Shown here: piece after piece, positions 36,225 to 46,965 of the stretch
Layout of the letters: each line of letters starts with the position of its first letter
Numbering within the stretch: the first letter of the stretch is position 1
Source: Durusdinium trenchii
Lineage: Eukaryota; Sar; Dinophyceae; Suessiales; Symbiodiniaceae
DNA length: 64,000 nt
Assembly: GCA_963970005.1 (NCBI GenBank)
Contig: CAXAMN010004080.1
Span: 201,741-265,740, forward strand
Direction: 5' to 3'
Translations under genes and position numbers: made by a program
The notes under the pieces: generated by a model
What the model was told of the DNA's origin: nothing
Database searches by the model: none
The model's input: only the letters and a program-made list of their open reading frames with translations

Positions 36225-36619
36225 ACAGCCACATTCTTTGCCCAGTTGCTGATGCAGTTCACCAGGTTGGAACCCATGGCAACCATCGCCGCAATAGGTG
36301 CTGGGTAGGGCACAGCAATCGTGCCCCAGTTGAAATCAAATAAAGTCAGCCTCTGTCCCACCAAGACTACCTCCAGGTCGGGACACAAAGCAAGTGGGAA
36401 TATAGAAATGCTGCAAAGTGCATCACGATTAGTGCGCTATCTATGACAGTGGCCCGCTTTGATCCAAAGCTCAGCACCACCTGTCTACCAAGCCCAGGCC
36501 TCACACATCTGCCGGCCCCAGCCAATGGTAATCTCACTATTGCTCACCTGCAGTGAAGGCCAGATCCAATGAGGGCAGCCAGCGCTGAAGTCGAATCCAT
36601 TGATCAGAATTGCCACGGC
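36225..36619 (-). CDS. two exons joined in phase, unknown domain with WGR motif
   Basis: Exon 36489-36619 (acceptor TTGGAAG, donor GTAGACAG) encodes VAILINGFDFSAGCPHWIWP and EITIGWGRQMCEAWAW. Exon about 36225-36410 (acceptor TTTGCAG) encodes ALCPDLEVVLVGQRL and WGTIAVPYPAPIAAMVAMGS. The first ends after two bases of a codon and the second supplies the third, so the phases agree. The intron between them is only 78 nt. The W/C/G-rich strands fit a secreted globular domain that I cannot name. Confidence 0.55.
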
Positions 36620-37104
36620 CTTCCAATGAACAAAACTGTGTGTGGTGCCAGTTCAGAGATAGAGACGCCTGTTAAACCACACAGAACATTTTTGCATGCC
36701 TGCATGCAGAAACAAAAGAATCCTCTTCAAGGTCCTGGACGCCAAACACAGGAGAGTGCACCCAAAATGGGCCAGCATGGTTGCTTCTCCCACAAGCTAA
36801 TGGATACTAATTGCTACTAACATCCATCGTAAAACACCCTTGTTGAATAAGCTTCTTTGAATCCACATGTATGGGACAAACCTTTGTATACCTTCCTTTC
36901 TCCAGGTTGAACTGACCGACAATGGACGAAAAGGAACGATCTAGGATTAGATAGGTTCTTCTACGATGGCCCCGATGATGAACTCAGATCCTTTCAATAC
37001 TTAGGCCCTAGGCCAAATGCAAAAAGTCCAGTATCAGCATCGTAGCTGCCGTAGCTCATACACAGTCATCAAATGATCAAATGTGTGTATATAATGGTGT
37101 GCAC

Positions 37105-37195
37105 CCTCTCCCACGCCGCCCTCGTACCGAAGCCTGCTCCACTGTGTCGATCACGGTGTTGGCCACAAAGGACACCTCCGCCGTCGGTTTGTGCG
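37105..37195 (-). CDS. helical exon
   Basis: After an ATATAG acceptor the frame reads HKPTAEVSFVANTVIDTVEQ and ends in a basic VRGRRGR before a GTGCACACC donor. Short but coding-like; part of the helical N-terminal half of the large gene. Confidence 0.42.
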
Positions 37196-37404
37196 CTATA
37201 TCGAAGACATGTGGGTGCCAGGTGACGGGTGACCAGTGTGGGACATTCCCGTGTGTGTGCTCAAACTTCGCCACTCTTGAGAATGCGTGCCAGTCAAACA
37301 TGCAAATGAGGGTGATGCCTTTCTTGACTTGTGGGGCGCAAGGTCACAAGCACCCCAAGCAGGACCTGCATCATGTTTTGTTCAGATCTCATACGCCTGA
37401 AGAC

Positions 37405-37582
37405 CTTCCAGTTCTTGATGCAGACTCTTGCCCCAAAACTGACGCACCTTGTCAGCTGCAGCATTGTAAGCATCGCTCAATGCATCGCCCACCAATCCGG
37501 TTCCACTGGTCACCACAGAACTTGCCCCATCGACCACGGCACCACCAACATCCTCCGCTCCATCCACAATATCATCCACAAC
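37405..37582 (-). CDS. alanine/glycine/aspartate-rich helical exon
   Basis: Clean splice sites on both sides (TCTTTGCAG acceptor, GTCTTCAG donor). It encodes VVDDIVDGAEDVGGAVVDGA and then LVGDALSDAYNAAADKVRQF, an amphipathic helix with regular spacing of small residues. No family recognised. A similar pattern is seen in the 35377-35502 exon. Confidence 0.55.
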
Positions 37583-38618
37583 CTGCAAAGAGGGAATCGC
37601 CGACGCGAGAAAACCTCTCCAAGCTTTGAAGCTCCATTTTTGGTCTTGGATTTGTTCCAGGAAAAGCAGGGCTTTCTAATCCTTGATACTCCCAAGGGCA
37701 CCTTGGCTGCCACACTGTTGTCCAATTCTTGCTCACGTCCAGAGCGGCCCTGGCGCTGTAAGAGCGCACTATCAGGCCGGGAAGGCGAAGCCGAAGCACG
37801 CGAAGCACGCGAAGCAGGTGCAGGGGGAGGAGATGGAGCTGGAGCCCAATCCTTCAGCATTTCATCACTTTGCTTCAGCTGCTATACGTATATCCGCTGT
37901 TTCGAATCTGCCCCAAAGTGTTTCTCTTTGAACGTTTGTTCAAACAAGTCTTGTGGGACATTCCACTTGTCAACCATCTGTGGTGGTAGGAAGCTCGATG
38001 TTCTGGCCTTGAAGGCCATTGGTTCGGGACATTGTCATGTTCAGAATTCAAAAGCACGCAATCGTATGGAAGAAGGAGCTTCGTGCAAAGACCAACAAGG
38101 ACATTCAGTGCCGTCCTTTCCATGACTTTGCCGGTGAAATTTCAGCAACACATCCTCAGGACAAAAAGTCAATGTAGTAGCATCAAGCATTTGCTGGCAA
38201 TGGCACCAGGACTTTGCTAAACTGCCTTCAGTTTGCCCGTCACAAGGACCATAGCAGCTCCCAATGCACAAACTGCAGACCAGGATCTCTTAGCACTCGA
38301 TGTGCTTTTTCATCCATCTTCCTTACAGTTTTTCAGGAGAAAAGTAGCCCAGCACCATGGCCATCGGTGAAGAGGGAAACAATCAGTGGGGAACTTCTTA
38401 ACCTTTCCACACTTTCAAGCCGCTTCAAATTAAAAGGGTAGTAAACAAACAATCTGGAGCGCTCCTCAGAAAAATAAAACACCCACAATGCCCCACCGAC
38501 AAAAACGGTTTGTCCAGCACAAAAAGGCCAAAAGGCACACAAGACCTCAAAGGCCGTTTCTATGCTTTTCATTTCTTTTCTACGTCTTTTCTATTTCCTT
38601 CATACATCGCCGAATCAC

Positions 38619-38763
38619 CTGCCGCGGAATTAGTTCTCGTTCAGTGCCAAAGCTTCTTTTGATGCTTCTGATGCCTTTGAGTCGCATCTTGTACCCACGC
38701 TTGTCGGTGCTTGTTGGCAACAACCGGTTCAGGCTCCTCAAGATGTTGCTGGCTTCGTGGCAT
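38619..38763 (-). CDS. basic helical exon
   Basis: Acceptor CTTTTAAG and donor GTGATTCGG. It encodes EASNILRSLNRLLPTSTD then KMRLKGIRSIKRSFG. Strongly basic and helical. It has no internal start codon in this frame, so it is easily missed. It sits between coiled-coil exons and the helical exons downstream. Confidence 0.5.
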
Positions 38764-38822
38764 CTTAAAAGCTAAATGATACGAGATGAAGTGGAAGCTG
38801 CTTGCTGCTCTCAGCCTCAGGC

Positions 38823-39368
38823 CTGGAGTTCTTCCTTGCCATGTCCTGATTGGGATTGATGGTGCTTCAACTTGGCATTCAGCTGCTGCAGCATCGCATC
38901 CTTGTGATCCAAACGGTCCTGTCCAGTTCTCGCCATTATTGCAAAATCTATTTGCTCTTCAAGATTGTTTGACAAGACCACCCATCGTCGTAAGGATAGA
39001 TCCCTTTTTAAGGTGACCACATGTGATTGGTCTGAGCCTCCAGATTGGAATGACAAAACGTCTTATAGGCACCCTCCCACCCCGTAGCCAAGTCCTTCAG
39101 GTGCTGGATCTCCTTTTGTGCGTCTTCATGGGCAATCTTAAACTCTATGTTTTGCAGCCTTGGCCGGATGCCAAGGACAAAGCAAATCAACCATTTCATG
39201 TCAAAAAGCGTCCCAAGTCCCAACTTTCACCGGACGAAGTTCTCAACAACATTTCCGACATATCATGACATATCACTCTTGGCGCTTCTTTGTCGGCAAG
39301 AGGCTCAACTGCAGTTTCCAACTGGGCCACTTTCAAATAAAGAAATTCCTCAGCCGAGAAATGCGAGA
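38823..39368 (-). CDS. three coiled-coil exons
   Basis: Three consecutive exons with heptad-like residues: about 39235-39368 (EEFLYLKVAQLETAVEPLAD), about 39040-39158 (LQNIEFKIAHEDAQKEIQHL), and about 38823-38965 (EQIDFAIMARTGQDRLDH then MLQQLNAKLKHHQ). The last ends before GCCTGAGG, which would be a GC donor; otherwise a stop follows at once and a gene could end here. This is the main uncertainty in treating 16.6-42.7 kb as a single gene. Confidence 0.5.
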
Positions 39369-39870
39369 AGTGAAACATCATGAAGAATGGACAACAACAA
39401 GAGAACCTTTGGCAATCTGTTCATTTTCCGTGCCAGTTAATCAGGTCAAGGATCCAAAGTCTGAGACAATTTCCCCAAACCAGTGCGATTCTGAGGGTCC
39501 GTATGGTTGCCTGGAACAGGGAAATCGCAAGCAGCGACAAGGAACCACACGCGGAGGTACAACGTCCCCCTGCTTGATACCAACGCAAGTACATGAGGTC
39601 AAGTCAAAGCTGGGAGTTGTTTCCCCAAGGGTTAAACAGTCTATATATACAAGTAGTTCCCGGGCAAGCCGGCGGCGGAAGTTTCCAAAAGAATAAGCCT
39701 ATAGGAAGTGGCATGTGGCAGGCTGACTCGCCGGGCTACAATGTTCTTTGACAAAGCAAGTTGGAGCCGACCAATGGAGCGAAAGCGAAGCAACCACCGT
39801 CAACTGTCTCAGAGGAAAAAAACGTTGTTCACGCAATTTTGCAAAATACAGAATAGAGATGACTCAGCCG

Positions 39871-40139
39871 CGTACTAAAGTTGTACTACAAAGTCGCCAG
39901 TTCTCAGCTTCCAGCTCCACGGCTTGCTCTGCGTACTAGAGTTGCACTACAAAGTCGCCAGTTCTCAGCTTCCAGCTCCACAGATACTCTGCGTACTAAA
40001 GTTGTACTACAAAGTCGCCAGTTCTCATCTTCCAGCTCCTCAGATACTCCGCGTACTAAAGTTGTACTACAAAGTCGCCAGTTCTCATCTTCCAGCTCCC
40101 CAGATACTCCGCGTACTCAAGGTGTACTACAAAGTCGCT
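39871..40139. repeat. 60-bp tandem repeat, about 4.5 copies
   Basis: Units beginning CGTACTAAAGTTGTACTACA occur at 39871, 39932, 39992, 40052 and 40112, a period of 60-61. It runs directly into the 42-bp array. Open frames across it are repetition artefacts. Confidence 0.85.
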
Positions 40140-40775
40140 GTGCCCGCCACGAAATCTGCACATGGAGGTTCACAAAGTGCTGTGCCTGCCACGAAATCTG
40201 CGCATGGAGGTTCACAAAGTGCTGTGCCTGCCACGAAATCTGCAGATGGAGGTTCACAAAGTGCTGTGCCTGCCACGAAATCTGCGCCTCGAGGTTCACA
40301 CAGTGCTGCGCCTGCCACGAAATCTGCACAAAATCTGCACATGGAGGTTCACAAAGTGCTGCGCCTGCCACGAAATCTCCGCATAGAGGTTCACAAAGTG
40401 CTGCGCCTGCCACGAAATCTGCGCATGGAGGTTCACAAAGTGCTGTGCCTGCCACGAAATCTGCAGATGGAGGTTCACAAAGTGCTGTGCCTGCCACAAA
40501 ATCTGCGCCTCGAGGTTCACACAGTGCTGTGCCTGCCACGAAATCTGCACATGGAGGTTCACAAAGTGCTGTGCCTGCCACGAAATCTGCACATGGAGTT
40601 TCACAAAGTGCTGCAGGTGCTGCCACGAAATCTGCACATGGAGGTTCACAAAGTGCTGCGCCTGCCACGAAATATGCACATGGAGGTTCACAAAGTGCTG
40701 TGCCTGCCACGAAATCTGCACATGGAGGTTCACAAAGTGCTGCGCCGCTGCGCCTGCCACGAAATCTGCACTTCA
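40140..40775 (+). repeat. 42-bp minisatellite, array 2 (plus orientation)
   Basis: About fifteen copies of a 42-bp unit containing TGCCTGCCACGAAATCTGC and GGAGGTTCACAAAGTGCTG, with occasional short insertions or deletions. The unit is the reverse complement of array 1. Three frames remain open over the whole array on each strand and would encode 14-residue repeats; no splice or start context supports translation. Lies in an intron of the large gene. Confidence 0.9.
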
Positions 40776-41475
40776 AGAAACAACTGAAACCTCTAATCAC
40801 AATGGAGGGACGATTCCGAGCATGATCCGACCATGATCCGAGACCGTCTCGCACACAGCGTTCCGCAAAGCTAGACTTGCAAGCTTCGGAGCCACCCTAT
40901 CTATTGAAAAACACAGCATTTCGTGCGTCCGCTACCTCTCGAAAACGCATTTTGTATTGCGCCTGCCACGAAATCTGCGCCTCGACTGTGCCTGCCACGA
41001 AATCTGCACATAGAGGTTCACAAAGTGCTGTGCCTGCCACGAAATCTGCACATGGAGGTNNNNNNNNNNGCACATGGAGGTTCACAAAGTGCTGTGCCTG
41101 CCACGAAATCTGCACAAAGTGCTGTGCCTGCCACGAAATCTGCAATTCAAGAAACAACTGAAGCCTCTAATCACAATGGAGGGGCGATTCCGAGCATGAT
41201 CTGAGAATGACCCGAGACCGTCTCGCACACAGCGTTCCGCAAAACTAGACTTGCAAGCTTCGGAGCCACCCTATCTGTTGAAAAACACAGCATTTCGTGC
41301 GTCCGCTACCTCTCGAAAACGCATTTTGTATTGCGCCCGCCACGAAATCTGCACCTCGAGGTTCACAAAGTGCTGTGCCTGCACGAACTCTGCACATGGA
41401 GATTCACAAAGTGCTGTGCCTGCCACGAAATCTGCACTTGGAGGTTCACAAAGTGCTGCGCCTGCCACGTAAACT
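40776..41475 (+). repeat. duplicated unit with further 42-bp copies
   Basis: A segment of about 170-200 nt starting CAAGAAACAACTGAA and containing GACCGTCTCGCACACAGCG and GTGCGTCCGCTACCTCTCG occurs at about 40776 and again at about 41150, each followed by a few 42-bp minisatellite copies. A 10-N gap interrupts the first set at 41060-41069. This is a higher-order duplication of array plus flank. Confidence 0.8.
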
Positions 41476-41645
41476 GGAGCTAGAGCTATTGAACCTAGAG
41501 CTAGCTGGAGCTGGAGCTCTTGAAACTAGAGCTACCTGGAGCTAGAGCTATTGAAACTAGAGCTACCTGGAGCTAGAGCTCTTGCAGCTAGAGCTCTTGC
41601 AACTAGAGCTAACTGGAGCTAGAGCTCTTGAAACTAGAGCTAACT
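41475..41645. repeat. AGAGCTA tandem repeat, unit about 31 bp
   Basis: Five or so copies of a unit with GGAGCTAGAGCTATTGAAAC and TAGAGCTACCT, itself built from AGCTAGAGCT palindromic words. Confidence 0.8.
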
Positions 41646-42003
41646 GTATGATGAGTGGTGTATGATGAGTATGATGAGTGGTGTATGACAAGTGGTGTAT
41701 GATGAGTGGTGTCCGCTGAGTGGTGTATGATGAGTGGTGTCTGATGAGTGGTGTATGATGAGTGGTGTATGATGAGTGGTGTATGATGAGTGGTGTATGA
41801 TGAGTGGTGTATGATGAGTGGTGTATGATGAGTGGTGTATTGATGAGTGGTGTATTGATGAGTGGTGTATGATGAGTGGTGTATTGATGAGTGGTGTATT
41901 GATGAGTGGTGTATGGATGAGTGGTGTATGATGAGTGGTGTATGATGAGTGGTGTATGATGAGTGGTGTATTGATGAGTGGTGTATTGATGAGTGGTGTA
42001 TGA
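41646..42003. repeat. 14/15-bp minisatellite
   Basis: About two dozen copies of GTGTATGATGAGTG, with 15-bp variants carrying TATTGATGAG in the second half of the array. Ends about 110 nt before the 42114-42175 exon (downstream in the direction of transcription). Confidence 0.9.
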
Positions 42004-42113
42004 ACAGTTCTTGAATGTCCGTGTTGAAGTTTCGTACACTAAACTTCCTTTGATAATACATTGCAAATTTACCAGAAACATTGAACACACATGAACAAAT
42101 CACCCTCGGCCAC

Positions 42114-42175
42114 CCGCCTTCAGGATTTGGAACACCCATGGTTTGGTTTACATCCGCTGCCATGACGTTGACCAC
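42114..42175 (-). CDS. short second exon of the large gene
   Basis: Acceptor GCGCCCAG, donor GTGGCC. Encodes about 20 residues (VNVMAADVNQTMGVPNPEGG). Composition is coding-like and it lies next downstream of the signal-peptide exon. Confidence 0.4.
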
Positions 42176-42439
42176 CTGGGCGCTTTTAACCTTTAATAAC
42201 TTTTAAGATCTTTTAAGCTATTGACTGGCTGCTTGCACCAGAAGGAACCCCAACAAAAAAGAAACAGAACAATGTCCAGATGTGATTGCACTACAATCAT
42301 CACAGAGGTTGCGATGTTTCCAGATGTTTCAAGGTATGCTTGCAAACCGCCACCCTGAGTGCGTGAAGGCGCCATAAGTGCGTGAAGGCTGGCATCGACC
42401 CCCGTGTAAGTGCCTCCAAGAGGCCAAATCTTGGAGGCT

Positions 42440-42715
42440 TTGATTTACTTTCTCCCATGAAGCATTGGTGTTGTTGTCGCTTGTGTCGCTGGCGAAGTCT
42501 GCAATGACATCGCCTATCATTCCCTCAGAGGTTTGCACTGACCTCATCGCGACTTCGGACTTCAAGGACAAAAGGCTTGGAGCCTTCGGCCTTTCTTCAC
42601 ATTGGCGACACGTCGCATCCGTTGCAGCACCCAGCTGCAAGCACAGTACTAAAACATGGACACAGTGCAACAGCATGATGCCATGCACTGGAGCGGTAAA
42701 TCGTAAAATGGCCAA
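42440..42715 (-). CDS. first exon with signal peptide
   Basis: The frame opens with an ATG at 42715 and a classic signal peptide: a short basic n-region (MAILRFTAPVHG), a hydrophobic core (IMLLHCVHVLVLCLQLG) and an AATDATC cleavage region near residue 30-35. The following segment is hydrophilic with one N-X-S/T-rich patch (DNNTNASWEKVNQSL), plausible for N-glycosylation. The donor is probably GTAAATC or further downstream. This is the only start of its kind on the minus strand between 30.7 and 43 kb and is taken as the N-terminus of the large gene. Confidence 0.55.
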
Positions 42716-43130
42716 ACACTCTCACTCGTTGAGCCACATCTAAAAAAGGCAGGGCATCCTTCACTCAGGACTCTGACCTTTCCAAAAGCACTCCCCTCCC
42801 TCTAGCTGATCCCTTGTTTGAAACCTTGTTCCAACCTTCTGTGTGCTACAACTGCCAGATTTGGTTTCGCCTATCCCAGACTGACACAAGGTCGGTGACA
42901 AAGGTGTCGAGGTTCTGTTCCAGTTGAATGTGAGTTGAACGCTGCAGCTACTGCAATCAAACTTGCCGTGAGTAAATGGGCACATATACCCATTGAAGCT
43001 TTCAGCGGAGACCCACCGGAGTTGTCTCAATTGTGGTGTCTGGTTTTGGGACTGGATGCAGTCCACACAATGACATTCTGAAAGCAAAATAAATATGAGC
43101 AAGTAGAATGGCACGGTGTGTGATTCTCAC

Positions 43131-43632
43131 CGTATTTGTCATTGAGCAAAATGCGTGTCGATGCCATATATAGGCGGCATGGAAACTTTTTTTGATAGGA
43201 CATCTGGAGTGCTGCTTGGGCTGCCAGTCTTTGTGGTTCATTCATGACCGGCTCGTTATTAGGCCATGTTTTAATCACAGCTTCGCATGAAGTCCTTGTA
43301 AAATCTGGCTGGTGTGGCTTCGTTTCAGAAGAACATTATGTGTCAAAACCACTCTCAAACCTGCCCTAACTCCTTCGCGGCAAAACCTCCGCACGACCGG
43401 TATTGCTATCGAAGTGGTTTCGTCGTTTTACATCACCAATTCCACGGCCATGACACACCTCTTTACACTCCTTACTTGGCAAACAAACGAACGAGAGAGC
43501 AACGGGGGAATCACAGCCTGACGGCCAGGCAGACGATTGGTTCCACTTTTGGCATAGCGAGCTCCAGGGCACGTCAACTTTGGAAGCACGCCCCTAAACG
43601 CTTGAGCATCGACCTTGTTGGCTTGCGTGAGT
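43131..43632 (-). CDS. two exons of an unassigned gene
   Basis: Exon 43477-43632 (acceptor CTTTTAAG, donor GTAAGG) encodes LTQANKVDAQAFRGVLPKL and a basic/proline segment ending SRSFVCQ. Exon 43131 to about 43270 (donor GTGAGAATC) encodes NEPQRLAAQAALQMSYQKKF and LYMASTRILLNDKYG. No family recognised. They may be the 3' part of the RCC1-like gene or a separate gene upstream of the signal-peptide gene. Confidence 0.45.
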
Positions 43633-43979
43633 CTTAAAAGCTTGCCCACCCAAGGTTGCAGTCATGAATTTGGTCACTAGAACCTTCTAGAATGTTATAG
43701 AATGTCCACTTTTCACTTGAAGAAATTCCTGCGAACCTTGGACAAACAGGTGGAAGTGTTCACAGCACCCCACTCTTGAGGGAACCGGGATCCGCTTGGA
43801 TCCACCCGGATCCGCTCGGTGTTCACGGTCCGCGTAACTCGATGGGAGGATTGGCCAACCTTCGGTATCTCCCAATCTCACGGTCCAGCTCTAAGAGATC
43901 ACGAGGCTTGGCCACCTCCTGCGAGACATTCTAAGCTAGGCACTTGCATGTATAATCATGTCTATAATTGTCTATTTAA

Positions 43980-44118
43980 TTCTATCTATCTATCTATCTA
44001 CTATCTAATTCTATCTATCTAATTCTATCTATCTATCTAATTCTATCTATCTATCTAATTCTATCTATCTATCTATCTATCTATCTAATTCTATCTATCT
44101 ATCTATCTATCTATCTAT
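43980..44118. repeat. ATCT microsatellite
   Basis: Long interrupted ATCT/CTAT runs with AATT interruptions every three to eight units. Confidence 0.95.
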
Positions 44119-44294
44119 ACGTATATGCACGACCATATACATCTATATACATGCATGATGCATGTGCTTGGGTTTTGCGCTGTCAATCTGATATCATGCG
44201 ACCTCCTTCCATCAACAGCAACACTAATCAGAAACTCAATAGAAATTCTTCAGGTTTTTTGGGACAACTTCTCAACGCACAGGCATTTGCTTTG

Positions 44295-45320
44295 CCGAAA
44301 TGGGTGGAATAACTGGTGGAACCACACGCAAACCCGGCCTTCACCACCGCAAAGTTGCTCATGCGCTTGATCGCAAGTCGCTCCTGAAACATCACAGTGA
44401 ACAAGTACGAACAAGCAAGCAATCTAAACATGTGTGTTATTGTGTGTTGCAAACCTGCTCATTGACCCTTTCAGCAGTGCTCGCATGTCTCAAATTTGCT
44501 CCAGGTCGCCGCAGCCATCTCTTGAAGGGAGTGCTGCTTGATGAGTTCCTCCTCCTCATCTTTTCGACTGTGAGCCTGAGCAAGCTGGTTCAAGCTTGTG
44601 ATGGGGAAATCATGGGAAATCTGCCCCCTAAACCATTTCTTCTTCCTGTCGGCGATGCGGTTAGTTGGATGGATAACACACGAGATTCGTGATTCTGTTC
44701 TGTTATTCCCACATGCTGAATGCCCTCTTTGACAGCTGGAGTTGCTGAAGGGTGATACCACACTACAAGAAAGATCAAAAGAGTAAACATACATTGACTT
44801 GATCTTGCAGCTTAGCTAATTTCGCAAGAAGTTGACCTCAGGCGGAATTCCAATCTCCACTCTAGGATGCTACCCTAGGGTCATAAGAACACAACGAACC
44901 TGCCCAAGCAGCAACCTACGTGGCTGACGAGGCACTGAAGCTGCCTGCTGCGCTGCCCAGGCAAAAAGCTCAGGGCGCGAGAAGGGTGTGCCAGATCTGG
45001 AGGTTGTTGGATCATCCAAGATGAGCTGCAGCCTTTGTGAATTGAGAACGAATGCAACTCCATGTCTTTTCCAGCTTCAAGTGCTGCAAAGGAATGTGTG
45101 AAGCAATCCTGTGAATAAGTCCCCAGCGTGTGTGAATGGCAAATGCACACCCTGCGGCTGGTGTCTTGTTTCGTCCTTCACAGGCCGAAATTGATGACTT
45201 CCTCTCGACCGTTCTTCTGCATGGTCCTCTGCACTTTCCCAGGCAAAGCCTTGGGAGCAATCCGAACTTTCTGCGGCATTGTGTCAATTTCATTGTTCAA
45301 ATGATTCAAACGTGAGCACT
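44295..45320 (-). CDS. four exons of an unassigned charged protein
   Basis: Exon about 45187-45320 (donor GTGAAGG) encodes LNHLNNEIDTMPQKVRIAPK and TMQKNGREEVINFGL. Exon about 44910-45070 encodes FVLNSQRLQLILDDP and PFSRPELFAWAAQQAAS. Exon about 44485-44645 (acceptor CGACAG) encodes SLNQLAQAHSRKDEEEELIK then a helix. Exon about 44295-44383 (acceptor TGTTTCAG) encodes ERLAIKRMSNFAVVKAGF. Residue use and splice sites are good but no domain is recognised. Confidence 0.48.
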
Positions 45321-45953
45321 TTCCCCCTCACCTGGGACCCTCTTGAACCTTCTCGAAGCCTGTCGATCCACCAATCCACTAGCGATACAACCAAGAAACT
45401 TTGGATGGGGATGCTGCAGGGCTTTTGCTTGGAGAGGTGGGTGACCTACAAGGCAGGTCACATGCAATGCGCCAAAGCGTCCACCGTCCCTGCCCGGCCC
45501 TCCTGGTTGATGGGGTGCAGACTTTTTCAGCAATCCTGAGCCAGGAAATGCTAATTTAATAAGCATTTACCAATGACTTGACTTAATTATGTGCATGACA
45601 TGTGGAATCACAGCTCTTTGATTTATGCTCTTGGCAATGCCCTTCCCTGCATGTTGAACCCGGTCGATTCGCACATCAACCTGTCTCCCAAACATCCCCA
45701 AACTAGGCAAAATCAATCAATCAAGCTTCGATCTGCTTGTGGGTGATGTCTTCAGCGACATCTTCGGAGACATAGGTGTGAGACCTCCACACGCCATCGT
45801 CAAAGCAGCCTCTATCCTTCACACCTAAACCGAACAGGTTGATTGTTCCATATTAACTCAGCGAGACTCTCCTGCTGTGGCCCCATCTGCATATGTAATC
45901 ACACACGCGCACAGCCAGCGCGCGCGCATGTGTGCCATCCTTGCACAGGTTGT

Positions 45954-46384
45954 TCATGATAGGCAGCAGTGAATTCGTAGATCGCTGGGTCCACCTGGCC
46001 TTTCCTTGAACATAGTTACACAAGGAACGACAATGCAGGAAAATGATAGACAATGGCATGTTCGATAGCCAAGATTCCCTTGAATCGTCATAAGCTCCAT
46101 CATATCCCAGCCCAGCAGCGTGTCAGCCTTTGCTTTCAACTTGATTGAACCTCCATTACCTTTCGCTATCTGAGCCCATGGCATCTTGGATGGCAACAAT
46201 GCTCGAAATTCGCCCAGCCAGAACCTGAACAAAGACCATGCAAAAGTCCTTTGCTGCTTCTTCGGCGACTGTTGAGCTCCACAGCTTTACGCACCTTGCT
46301 GACTTTCAAGCCCAGCAAAGCCCCTGCCACGACGAGTGGTTGTGCAACCTTGCGCCGCTGAAATCTTTCAGTGCCTCAACGAGT
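45954..46384 (-). CDS. exons of unclear frame downstream of the RCC1 region
   Basis: Two overlapping readings are open. One is continuous: LGEFRALLPSKMPWAQIAK followed by LLGWDMMELMTIQG. The other uses a TTTGTTCAG acceptor and a GTAATGG donor to give VLAGRISSIVAIQDAMGSDS. Upstream, about 46250-46384, a frame reads PLVVAGALLGLKVSKVRKAV. I cannot decide between frames; at least one exon is likely real. Confidence 0.35.
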
Positions 46385-46448
46385 AATAACAGCAATAACT
46401 TTCAAAAGTACAAATGGTTATGTGATGTTATGTGCAAACGTTGCAGTG

Positions 46449-46965
46449 TCAACCGACTTTGGATCGGTCACATCTCAGCCCGAAGCTGGTGCAGGCCTCC
46501 AACCTGGTGCTGGGCGACAGGGATCCAAGTGTTAGGCTATTGGCACCACTCCAACCAAGGCGCTGCCCCCAAGTAAAGACCCGGCCATGAGCCGTAAGGG
46601 CGACGGCGTGATCGGAACCTGGGGGCTGAACGCAGCGAGCTGACGCGGGCGGAACGGCACAGACAGAACGTTTCCAGGAGACCGCGCCCACGCTGATGCT
46701 GGTGACATGGGCGGCAAGACGTGAAAAGGTGGGCACAGGTGATGGTGGTGCACCACCGGATCGTGCAAGCAAAAGATCCTTGCGACAAAGACATGTCACC
46801 GGGTGCTTGGCGGCTCTTAAAAAACATGACATGTATGCACGAAAATGGTGAGTACGACCTAACCCCGGACGGACGGCAAAACGCACTGCCTGGTTTGCTC
46901 CCCAGCTGTGCACAGCCCCGCGACCAGTCACCGCAAAGTTCACCCGACCACAGGCAATTGATGCA
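46449..46965 (-). CDS. RCC1-like repeat exons (two blades)
   Basis: Two RCC1-type blades are visible: at about 46864-46965, IACGRVNFAVTGRGAVHSWG; and at about 46560-46640, SDHAVALTAHGRVFTWGQ after a CCCCAG acceptor. The preceding VTSISVGAVSW also fits the strand before a blade. The RCC1 signature is V.CG..H..ALT..G.V..WG. RCC1-like propellers act as guanine-nucleotide exchange or protein-binding modules; here only the fold can be inferred. Confidence 0.6.

Noticed and set aside
40117-40854. Long open frames of 150-314 codons on both strands with 14-residue repeats
   Set aside because: The 42-bp unit is a multiple of three, so frames stay open automatically in several phases on both strands. 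There is no start context, splice support or domain.
41563-42175. Minus-strand frame with HHSSYTTHHTPLI repeats next to a signal-peptide gene
   Set aside because: It is translation of the 14/15-bp minisatellite. Only the short exon 42114-42175 upstream of it looks coding.
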